DNA from: CAZGRP01 sp964527995
Lineage (GTDB): Bacteria; Zhuqueibacterota; Zhuqueibacteria; Oceanimicrobiales; CAZGRP01
DNA length: 21,469 nt
Reading direction: 5' to 3'
Assembly (NCBI GenBank): GCA_964527995.1
Contig: CAZGRP010000065.1
Location: 1-21,469 of the forward strand
The notes below the pieces were generated by a model that was not told where the DNA came from, made no database searches, and saw nothing but the letters and a program-made list of their open reading frames with translations. A program made the translations under genes and the position numbers. Below are positions 15,203 through 21,469 of the stretch, piece by piece (position 1 is the stretch's first letter; the number at the start of each line of letters is the position of its first letter).

Positions 15203-16387
15203 TTAGCGCTCCACCACCACGGCAGCGGCCTCGCCCCCGCCGATGCAGATCGCTGCCACACCGCGCTGCTTGTCGTGCCGCTTCATGGCGTAGAGCAGGG
15301 TGGTCAAGATGCGGGCTCCGCTGGCGCCGATCGGATGTCCCAGGGCAACCGCGCCACCGTGCACGTTCATCTTCTCCATTGGGATCTTCAATTCCTTGGC
15401 CACTGCCAGATTCACCACCGCAAAGGCCTCGTTGATCTCGAACAGGTCGACATCCGACAGGTTCAGATGTGCCCGGGCCAGAACGAGGTCGATGGCATCG
15501 GCCGGCGCCAGAGTGAACCATTCCGGGGCGCGGGCGGCCGAAGATTGTGCCACAATCGTGGCCAGCGGCTGCAGCCCCAGACGCTCGGCGACTTCTCGCG
15601 CGGCCACCACCAGGGCGGCGGCGCCGTCGTTGATGCTCGAGGCGTTGGCGGCGGTCACCGTGCCGTCCTTGTCGAACGCCGGCCGCAGGTTCGGAATCTT
15701 GTCGAAGTTCACCCGCTTGGGCTCCTCATCCTCCTCTATCACCAGCGGATCGCCTTTGCGTTGCGGCACCTCGACGGGCACGATCTCTTCCGAAAAATAG
15801 CCTTTCTCCTGGGCTTCCAGAGCACGGCGGTAGCTGGTGATGGCGAACTCGTCTTGCGCTGACCGGGGCACGTTGCACTCCCTGGCGCACAGCTCGGCGG
15901 CGTTGCCCATGTGGAAGTCGTTGTACACGTCCCACAGCCCATCCTTGATCATGCTATCGATCAACTGGCCGTGGCCGAGACGATAGCCGCTACGGGCCTT
16001 CTCCAACAGGTAAGGCGCGTTCGACATGCTCTCCATGCCTCCGGCCACCACGATGTCAGCATCGCCGAGTTGGATCGCCTGGGCCGCCAGCATTACGGCC
16101 TTCAGCCCCGAGCCGCAGACCTTATTGATCGTGGTGCAGGGCACACGCACCGGCAGCCCGGCACCGATGGCCGCCTGACGTGCCGGCGCCTGGCCGAGAC
16201 CTGCTGGCAGGACGCAACCCATGTAGACTTCGTCGACGTTGTCGGGGCGAATGTGAGCGCGTTGCACCGCTGCCGAAATGACAAGGCTGCCGAGACGCGT
16301 GGCCGGCAGCGGGCTCAGCGCCCCCTGGAAGGAGCCGATGGGAGTACGACAGGCACTCAGGATGACAGCATCTCTAGGTCCAGACAT
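15203..16387 (-). CDS. Thiolase (acetyl-CoA C-acyltransferase)
   Basis: Cleaves 3-oxoacyl-CoA with CoA, or condenses two acetyl-CoA in reverse. The 394 residues match the usual thiolase length. Catalytic residues are in place: nucleophile C91 (NKVCGSGLKAV), H351 (GHPIGASGARI) and C381 (CIGGGEAAAV), plus the NEAFAVV motif near 317. ATG at 16387 has AAGGAG 5 nt upstream; a GTG two codons earlier is less well placed. Acetoacetyl-CoA thiolases (AtoB/PhaA type) and broad degradative thiolases cannot be separated here. It lies 21 bp after the MBL hydrolase gene, so the two are likely co-transcribed. Confidence 0.95.
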   Translation of the reverse strand: MSGPRDAVILSACRTPIGSFQGALSPLPATRLGSLVISAAVQRAHIRPDNVDEVYMGCVLPAGLGQAPARQAAIGAGLPVRVPCTTINKVCGSGLKAVMLAAQAIQLGDADIVVAGGMESMSNAPYLLEKARSGYRLGHGQLIDSMIKDGLWDVYNDFHMGNAAELCARECNVPRSAQDEFAITSYRRALEAQEKGYFSEEIVPVEVPQRKGDPLVIEEDEEPKRVNFDKIPNLRPAFDKDGTVTAANASSINDGAAALVVAAREVAERLGLQPLATIVAQSSAARAPEWFTLAPADAIDLVLARAHLNLSDVDLFEINEAFAVVNLAVAKELKIPMEKMNVHGGAVALGHPIGASGARILTTLLYAMKRHDKQRGVAAICIGGGEAAAVVVER

Positions 16388-16408
16388 GGCCACTCCTTTC
16401 AGCTCAAT

Positions 16409-17254
16409 TTAAGGATTTAATTCTACTTTGTCCACCTGCAATTTCTCGTCGACCTCCTTGAGATAGCCAGCGACGACGCGTGGGGCGTGTTCGAAAATGA
16501 GCAGCCAGTGCTCCTCCAACGCCTGTCGCAGCACCTTCTGCTTCGCCTCCATCGTCTGCTTCGGGTAGAGGTCGTAGCTCATCACATACGGCAGGCGCAC
16601 GTGCGAGGTTGTCGGGCAGAGATCGGCCAGGAAGCAGGCGGTCTGCCCATTGCTGCGCACGATCACGACCTGGTGGTCGCGGGTGTGCCCGCCGGTCACC
16701 AGGGTCTCGACCCCGGGCACGATCGTCTGATTGCCCTCGATCAGCACGAGCTGATCCGCCTCCTGCAACGGCTGCCAGTTTTCAGGAAGATAGCTGGCCT
16801 TGCTGCGCGGATCGGGGTTCATGGCGACCTCCAGTTCGCCGCGCTGGACACAGTAACGGGCATTGGGAAAGGTCGGATACAGCCGGCCGTCATCGTGCCG
16901 GCGCGTGTTGCCGCCACAATGATCGAAATGCAGATGCGTCAGCACGACATGGGTGATCTCCGCAGCCGTGACGCCGACTTTCTCAAGACTACCGAGAAGA
17001 TTCTGGCTCTTGTCGATGCCGTAAATCGTCGCAAACTTCTCGGTGAACTTGTCACCGATGCCAGTATCCACGAGCACCTTGTGGCTGCCGGTGTCGATCA
17101 GCAAACAATTGAGGCCGAGGAGGATGCGATTGCGGTGATCCGGCGGATCGCTCTTTTCCCAAAGAACCCGAGGGACGACGCCGAACATGGCGCCACCGTC
17201 AAGTCGAAACCGGCCATCGGACACGACAAAAAGTTCAAAGTCACCGAATTTCAT
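16409..17254 (-). CDS. MBL-fold metallohydrolase
   Basis: Metallo-beta-lactamase-fold hydrolase with a likely dinuclear metal site. The 281 residues show the metal ligands HLHFDH (107-112), H190 in GGHTRDH, D211 in ADLCP and H256 in EHAP, plus LVDTGIG (61-67). Overall it resembles the quinoprotein relay/lactonase-like branch of the fold; the substrate is unknown. Two ATGs lie 6 nt apart; GGAAGGGAG stands directly before the first (17260) and is correctly spaced for the second (17254), so I use 17254. It is embedded between a thiolase and an acyl-CoA dehydrogenase gene, so hydrolysis of an acyl-CoA thioester or a lactone intermediate is an attractive but untested idea. Confidence 0.85.
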   Translation of the reverse strand: MKFGDFELFVVSDGRFRLDGGAMFGVVPRVLWEKSDPPDHRNRILLGLNCLLIDTGSHKVLVDTGIGDKFTEKFATIYGIDKSQNLLGSLEKVGVTAAEITHVVLTHLHFDHCGGNTRRHDDGRLYPTFPNARYCVQRGELEVAMNPDPRSKASYLPENWQPLQEADQLVLIEGNQTIVPGVETLVTGGHTRDHQVVIVRSNGQTACFLADLCPTTSHVRLPYVMSYDLYPKQTMEAKQKVLRQALEEHWLLIFEHAPRVVAGYLKEVDEKLQVDKVELNP

Positions 17255-17356
17255 CAGCATCTCCCTTCCTACTTCGCTTCTCTCCAGGGTGGGTTCTCTG
17301 CCGCGGCCCGCGGACGTCAACAATCACCAGCCGGCCGACCCGCCCGCGTCTCGGGA

Positions 17357-18505
17357 TCACCCACGTGTCAGCTCGGCAATGATCTCGCGCGAAATCACCA
17401 GGCGTTGCACCTCGGAGGTACCTTCACCGATTTCGGTCAGCTTGACGTCGCGCCAGTAGCGCTCCACTGGATAGTCTTTGATATAGCCGTAGCCGCCGAA
17501 GATTTGAATCGCTTCGGTGGTGGCGCGCATGGCCATTTCGGAGGCGAAAAGCTTGGCCATGGCGGCTTCTTTCTTGTATTTCCGGCCGTCGTCGCGCAGA
17601 CGCGCGGCGTGATGCACCATCAGGCGGGCAGCATGGATGTGGGTCGCCATGTCGGCAATCTTCCAGCGGATCGCCTGGAAGTCAGCAATAGGGCGGCCGA
17701 AGGCCTGGCGCTCCTGCGCATAGGCCACCGATTTCTCCAGGGCGATCTGGGCCAGCCCGGTGGCCATGGCACCGATACCGATGCGACCGCCGTCGAGGGT
17801 CTCCATGGCGATCAAGAAGCCCTGGTTTTCCTCGCCAAGAAGATTCTCCTTGGGGACCCGGCAGTTTTCGAAGACGATCTCCCGCGTGTCCGAGGCTCGC
17901 AGGCCGAGCTTGTCCTCCTTCTTGCCGATGTGGATGCCCGGAAACCCGCGCTCGACGATGAAAGCGCTCATCCCTCTGGAGCCCAGTTCCGGAGCCGTCT
18001 TGGCGAAGACCACATACGTTTCGGCCACGCCACCGTTGGTGACGAACACCTTGGTGCCGTTCAGAACATATTCATCGCCTTTGCGAACCGCCGTGGTCTT
18101 GGCGGCCCCGGCGTCGGAGCCCGACTGCGGTTCCGTGAGACAGAAGGAGCCGATGGCACGGCCCTGGGCCAACGGTGTCAGGTACCGGCGCTTCTGCTCT
18201 TCGGTGCCGAACAGATAGATCGGCGTGGCGCACAAGGAAATATGAGCCGCCATAGTCAGACAGGTGGAACCGCATCCCTTAGCCACCTCCTCGATCGCCA
18301 CCGCCAGGCTGAGGGTATCCATGCCGGCGCCGCCGTATTCCTCCGGGAACGGTACGCCAAGAAGACCCAACTCGCCCATCTTCTGAACGATTTCTGCGGG
18401 AAACTCGCTCCTCTCGTCGAACTCTGCCGCCTTCGGCTCGAGTTCGTTCCGCACAAACTCCCGCACCATCTCTTGCAGCATGCGCTGTTCTTCATTGAGG
18501 TACAT
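17357..18505 (-). CDS. Acyl-CoA dehydrogenase (second copy)
   Basis: Flavin acyl-CoA dehydrogenase of 382 residues, clearly homologous to the one at 12287-13429 but far from identical. It has FCLTEPQSGSDAG near 121-133, VLNGTKVFVTNGG, FGGYGYIKDYPVERYWRDVK and the catalytic base E361 in IGEGTSEVQ, where the tyrosine before the glutamate is replaced by glycine compared with the usual IYEGT. That position lines the acyl pocket, so substrate preference may differ from the other copy. ATG at 18505 is preceded by AGGGA at workable spacing. It is followed by the MBL hydrolase after about 100 bp. Isovaleryl-, isobutyryl- or short-chain specificity cannot be told from sequence alone. Confidence 0.92.
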   Translation of the reverse strand: MYLNEEQRMLQEMVREFVRNELEPKAAEFDERSEFPAEIVQKMGELGLLGVPFPEEYGGAGMDTLSLAVAIEEVAKGCGSTCLTMAAHISLCATPIYLFGTEEQKRRYLTPLAQGRAIGSFCLTEPQSGSDAGAAKTTAVRKGDEYVLNGTKVFVTNGGVAETYVVFAKTAPELGSRGMSAFIVERGFPGIHIGKKEDKLGLRASDTREIVFENCRVPKENLLGEENQGFLIAMETLDGGRIGIGAMATGLAQIALEKSVAYAQERQAFGRPIADFQAIRWKIADMATHIHAARLMVHHAARLRDDGRKYKKEAAMAKLFASEMAMRATTEAIQIFGGYGYIKDYPVERYWRDVKLTEIGEGTSEVQRLVISREIIAELTRG

Positions 18506-18716
18506 AGGCTTCGTCCCTATTCTGTTCTTGGCCTCTGTGTCGAGTCACCGTGCCGAGAAACGTATGACTGAGACAAGGGGGTGATGGAGCCCTGGAGTGG
18601 GCACTCCCCGGAATCCCGCCTGCTTGCGCTGCCGTTCCTGATGAGGCTCCAGAACTCCGTTGCTCCAACCCTCCACTCTTTTACTACTCCAGTCGTCCGC
18701 CTCACCTGCTCCGCCC
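18506..18716. other. 211-bp gene-free stretch between the hydratase and acyl-CoA dehydrogenase genes
   Basis: No credible gene is visible. The stretch contains an octamer-periodic repeat (18647-18691) and a 5-bp inverted repeat GGAGT (18594-18598) / ACTCC (18603-18607). No intrinsic terminator with a T-tract was found. It separates the overlap-coupled three-gene group on the right from the acyl-CoA genes on the left, so a transcript boundary is plausible. Confidence 0.45.
18647..18691. repeat. Octamer-periodic CTCCA repeat
   Basis: CTCCA or CTCCG recurs at 18647, 18655, 18663, 18671 and 18687, always in steps of 8 nt with one slot (18679) degenerate; on the minus strand this reads TGGAG followed by three variable bases. 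It is a short degenerate tandem repeat in a non-coding gap. Slipped-strand origin or a protein-binding array are both possible. Confidence 0.6.
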
Positions 18717-19505
18717 CTATTCGCCACGAAAATTCGGAGACCGCTTTTCGGCAAACGCCGCCAGCCCCTCGAGGCGATCCTTGGTGCCGATGGTGGCCCG
18801 GTAACATTCCCACTCGATGGCCAGGCCGGTCTCGAGATCGGTGTTCAACCCGAGCTGCATGGCCCGCTTGGCCTGCTGAACGGCCAGTGGCCCATTGGTA
18901 GCAATGTGGGCGGCGATCTGGCGCACGGTGATCTGCAGGTCGCTCTCCGGAACGACGCGCAGCGCCAGTCCGAAGTTAAAGACTTCATCGGCGTTGAAAA
19001 CGCGCGCCGTAGCGATCCAATAGAGGGCGTTGGTGTAACCGATCAGCCTGGGAAGGCGCTGCGTGCCGCCGGCGCCCGGGATGATGGCCAGGGCCGTCTC
19101 CCGCAACCCCATCTGGGCCGTATCTGCCAGCACCCGCAGGTCGGCGGCCAGGGCCAGCTCGCAGCCACCGCCGATGGCGCTCCCCTGCACCGCGGCGATG
19201 GTCGGCACCGGCAGCCGCCCAAGGTCGTTGACCATGTTGCGCAGATTGCGAACCGTGCGCTCCACCTCGCTCGCGCTCATCTCCCGCCGCTCCTTCAAAT
19301 CGGCGCCGGCACAAAAGTGCTTGCCCTCGGCGGCGATGACGACAACACGGACCTTGCGGGCATCGATGTCGCTGCGGGCTGTCTGTATGGCCTGGTTCAG
19401 GTCACCGACCAGCGCCCGGTTCAGGGCATTGACGGGTGGTCGCCTGAGGATCACCGTAGCGATGTAATTGTCGATGTCGTAACGGACGAACTGCAGGCCG
19501 CTCAT
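18717..19505 (-). CDS. Enoyl-CoA hydratase/isomerase family protein
   Basis: Crotonase-fold enzyme that most likely hydrates a 2-enoyl-CoA. The 262 residues match the family length. Visible are RPPVNALNRAL, the oxyanion-hole segments FCAGADLKE (64-72) and SAIGGGCELALAADLR, and both catalytic glutamates, E116 (GGCELA) and E136 (RETALAIIPGAGGTQRLPRLIG). With both acids kept, a hydratase is more likely than a decarboxylase or thioesterase relative. Methylglutaconyl-CoA hydratase of leucine breakdown is one possibility; crotonyl-CoA hydratase is another. ATG at 19505 has GGAG 6 nt upstream and overlaps the stop of the AtuA-related gene by 4 nt, so the two are probably translationally coupled. Confidence 0.92.
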   Translation of the reverse strand: MSGLQFVRYDIDNYIATVILRRPPVNALNRALVGDLNQAIQTARSDIDARKVRVVVIAAEGKHFCAGADLKERREMSASEVERTVRNLRNMVNDLGRLPVPTIAAVQGSAIGGGCELALAADLRVLADTAQMGLRETALAIIPGAGGTQRLPRLIGYTNALYWIATARVFNADEVFNFGLALRVVPESDLQITVRQIAAHIATNGPLAVQQAKRAMQLGLNTDLETGLAIEWECYRATIGTKDRLEGLAAFAEKRSPNFRGE

Positions 19506-19849
19506 CGCCGTCTCCGTGGCAAGATTAGATCATCGGGAATTTCCACTTCCATATATAGAAGGCCAAGCCCGTGTGCCTTTCCCTGAGCGTCGGTACGCAG
19601 ACTTTCCGATCCGCCGCCGCCGAGGGAATCGTGCAACAGGAAGTTCAGGGCCAGCAGGTTGGGTACCTCAAACCGCTCTACCTCGCCCTTGCAGATTTCG
19701 TGGAAGTGGGCCTTCACTCGTTCGGGGGTAAGCACGCGGCGCAGAAATTCATAGGTCTGGCGGTCGTAGGCTGCGATGCCGACGTTGCTGCCATCGCCCT
19801 TGTCGCCGCTGCGGGCATAGGCGATGTCGCCCAGGATTACGGTTTTCAC
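19502..19849 (-). CDS. AtuA-related small protein (ferredoxin-like fold domain)
   Basis: A 115-residue protein matching the C-terminal domain of acyclic-terpene utilisation protein AtuA as a free-standing gene. It shows YARSGDKGDGSNVGIAAYD (about 11-29), VKAHFHEICKGEVERFEVPN (about 44-63), ALNFLLHDSLGGGGSESLR and the closing LLYMEVEIPDD. The family is usually encoded beside the larger AtuA (DUF1446) catalytic-like partner; that gene is not in this window. GTG at 19849 is the family start and has GGAGG 6 nt upstream; the longer open frame lies inside the preceding gene. It overlaps the nucleotidyltransferase gene by 4 nt and the hydratase by 4 nt. Its biochemical role is unclear; a link to acyl-CoA breakdown is inferred from context. 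Confidence 0.83.
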   Translation of the reverse strand: MKTVILGDIAYARSGDKGDGSNVGIAAYDRQTYEFLRRVLTPERVKAHFHEICKGEVERFEVPNLLALNFLLHDSLGGGGSESLRTDAQGKAHGLGLLYMEVEIPDDLILPRRRR

Positions 19850-21372
19850 GGCTTGCCTCCCGGGCTTCGGGATAGATCGTGGATCGAGTCCAGGCCTTCC
19901 GGCAGGGGAATCACGTAGCGGACCGGCTGAATCGTGCCGTCCTTGCGCACGGTGCGCTCGACGTATTTGCATTTGAGCACCGAATGCTCGACCCAGACAT
20001 CATCCTCGATGATGCTGCCAAAAATGTACGAGGTGCCTTTGATCAGCACGTTGTCCCCGATGCGCGTGGGGAACTCGTCGCTGCCCGTCATGTTAACGCT
20101 CGATTCGATTCGGCAGTTCTCGCCGATGGTCAGGTTTCCTTTGACGATGTCTCCCTGCAGGATCTCCGAATTGCGCCCCACGACCAGCCGCTGATGCGGA
20201 TAAGTGCTCAAGTGTACTGATTCGTGGATGACGACCCGCTCCCCGAGCTCGATGTTGCCGTCGAGGACCGCCTGGTTCTTCAAAACGACTCCCTTGCTGA
20301 GGCGGACGTTGGGTCCGATATGTACGCCCTTGCCGATCACGATGTCGAGAGGGGCGTGTTCTCGATCCAACTCAATGATCTGCTCGACGACCTCATCGGC
20401 AATAAAGAAATCGTCTTTGTCCTCGATGCTGATCAGGTCTTTGAGTCGGTTGTACACGTCCTCGCGGGCGATGGCTTCCATTTCCTTGAGCACACTCTTG
20501 ACGTTGAACCCAAGGACGCGGCGGTTGTCGCGCGCCGGCGAGGCTTTCACCGACAGGTTGTGACGGTTGAATAGGGCGATAAGGTCGGTGACGTAGAGCT
20601 CACCCTGGACATTGTCGGCATCGAGTTCGCGGATGTGGCGACTGAGCGGCACGGCGCGAAAGGCATAGACGCCGGTGTTGAACTCACGCGTGTTCAGAAG
20701 ATCCTCCTTGCTGAAGTGGTAGCGGCGACCGTTGAAGACGACCTCATAGGGGGAATGGTCGGAAAGCGCCAGGATGTCCCGGTGCTCTTTGATCTCGATC
20801 ACTTTGCCAAAGTCATCTCCAGCCGACCGTCCCTCCACGTCCTTTTCCGGCACGCGTACGATACGTCCGTAGTAGTTCAAGTAGGGGTCGCCCTCGTAAC
20901 TACCGGTCAGGACCATCATGTCGCACGGGTTGGCGACAAAACTCTCTTTGAACTCCCGCACCGAGTCCGCGTCGAGAAGCCCCATGTCGCCTGGAAAGAT
21001 GAACACGTTGCCGCGGTAGTCGCCAGCCGGGATGCGCTCCAGAGCGATCCGCGTGGCATCCCCGGTGCCGTTCTGCTCCGGCTGATAGACAAAGGCGCGG
21101 TTCTCGGCCGGGCCGACGGCGTCGGCAACCTCGCGTGCCTTGATGCCAACCACCAGGATCTGATTGTTGCTCCCCAGGCCACGGCGTGCTGCCTCGGCGA
21201 CCCGCACCACGGTCGGAACTCCCCACACCAGGTGGAGCATCTTGGAGGTCTCCGACTTGATACGCTTACCGTGACCCGCGGCAAGGATGATGGCCACATC
21301 GGGCTGGTTCAGATCGAGCGCTGAACTCAGCTCTTGCAAATGCCGCAGCAATTCACCGTTGTCCGTTCGCAT
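19846..21372 (-). CDS. GlmU-like sugar nucleotidyltransferase with left-handed beta-helix domain
   Basis: A 508-residue protein with an N-terminal nucleotidyltransferase domain and a C-terminal hexapeptide-repeat beta helix. The nucleotidyltransferase motif is AIILAAGHGKRIKSETSKMLH (27-47), with NGTGDATRIAL (101-111) and FPGDMGLLD (about 125-133); a closing EFNTGVYAFRA is also present. Repeats start near 345 (IVIGKGVHIGPNVRLSKGVV) and run to about 475. The N-terminal layout resembles GlmU (UDP-GlcNAc pyrophosphorylase). The acetyltransferase active-site pattern of true GlmU (FVEVKK...GHLSY) is not seen, so it is likely a nucleotidyltransferase only, of unknown sugar. Several family members form large oligomers through the helix. 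ATG at 21372 has GAGG upstream. No cell-wall or exopolysaccharide gene is next to it. Confidence 0.82.
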   Translation of the reverse strand: MRTDNGELLRHLQELSSALDLNQPDVAIILAAGHGKRIKSETSKMLHLVWGVPTVVRVAEAARRGLGSNNQILVVGIKAREVADAVGPAENRAFVYQPEQNGTGDATRIALERIPAGDYRGNVFIFPGDMGLLDADSVREFKESFVANPCDMMVLTGSYEGDPYLNYYGRIVRVPEKDVEGRSAGDDFGKVIEIKEHRDILALSDHSPYEVVFNGRRYHFSKEDLLNTREFNTGVYAFRAVPLSRHIRELDADNVQGELYVTDLIALFNRHNLSVKASPARDNRRVLGFNVKSVLKEMEAIAREDVYNRLKDLISIEDKDDFFIADEVVEQIIELDREHAPLDIVIGKGVHIGPNVRLSKGVVLKNQAVLDGNIELGERVVIHESVHLSTYPHQRLVVGRNSEILQGDIVKGNLTIGENCRIESSVNMTGSDEFPTRIGDNVLIKGTSYIFGSIIEDDVWVEHSVLKCKYVERTVRKDGTIQPVRYVIPLPEGLDSIHDLSRSPGGKP

Positions 21373-21454
21373 GCTCGCCTCAATCCGCTTTACGTCCGCA
21401 CGAATGCCGCTTTCGGCCCCGATGGCGCGGAAACCGCAGATCGGGAACCAGGAA

Positions 21455-21466
21455 ATGGGAATTGGG
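21455..21466. repeat. G-rich motif shared with 1665-1676
   Basis: ATGGGAATTGGG occurs here and at 1665-1676 in the same orientation, both in non-coding DNA and both within G-rich surroundings (AACCAGGAA before this copy, AACTGGGAGGAGGG before the other). Extending this copy gives a near-tandem GGGAATT-GGGAAT. It may belong to a dispersed short repeat family; the copy here runs to the window edge. Confidence 0.35.
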
Positions 21467-21469
21467 AAT

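Noticed and set aside
16487..18571. 694-codon open frame on the plus strand
   Set aside because: It runs antisense across the MBL hydrolase, a gap and an acyl-CoA dehydrogenase, all clearly coding on the minus strand. The translation is low-complexity and lacks family motifs.

Overview
The window is one long GC-rich bacterial segment (about 60% GC by eye) in which all 17 supported genes lie on the minus strand. The genes therefore read from right to left. No rRNA, tRNA, insertion sequence or CRISPR array was seen. The organism cannot be named from this. The SecA protein carries the 'WDMVPYDVQL' segment before its Walker A motif and a long extra helical insert, a form I associate with Bacteroidota/Chlorobiota, Gemmatimonadota, KSB1/Calditrichota, Zixibacteria and Acidobacteria. 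The HPr kinase gene next to hpf is more like deltaproteobacterial gene order. An uncultured member of one of these lineages is the most I would infer.

Right part (about 21.4 to 11.2 kb) is mainly acyl-CoA and branched-chain metabolism. It opens with a GlmU-like sugar nucleotidyltransferase, a small AtuA-related protein and an enoyl-CoA hydratase, chained by 4-nt stop/start overlaps. A gene-free stretch with an 8-nt periodic repeat follows. Next come an acyl-CoA dehydrogenase, a metallo-beta-lactamase-fold hydrolase, a thiolase, a shortened DUF2283 protein, a small predicted lipoprotein, a 3-hydroxyacyl-CoA dehydrogenase, a second acyl-CoA dehydrogenase and the branched-chain aminotransferase ilvE. 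Hydratase, dehydrogenases and thiolase together supply every enzyme type of a beta-oxidation or butyryl-CoA spiral; with ilvE this suggests turnover of branched-chain or short-chain acyl-CoAs. No electron transfer flavoprotein genes are present.

Middle part (11.2 to 1.9 kb) is housekeeping: nusB, secA, smg, topA, xerC, hpf and hprK. Several junctions contain strong hairpins: a terminator-like one before secA, a GC-rich one between smg and topA, and a long one between hpf and hprK whose T-tract lies on the plus strand. xerC begins inside the end of topA.

Left part (1.9 kb to 1) holds a 732-bp gene-free region with several palindromes and a weak candidate promoter. It is followed by a gene for a CARF-domain protein of the CRISPR-associated NE0113 (Csm6-like) family, which ends 21 bases from the window edge. 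It is the only defence-related gene here. Its partners, if any, lie beyond the left edge.

No complete new system can be proven in the window. The items most worth following are the CARF protein with its structured upstream region, the AtuA-related domain without its usual partner, the GlmU-like enzyme with an unusual left-handed-helix domain, and the DUF2283 gene that seems to have lost its native start.
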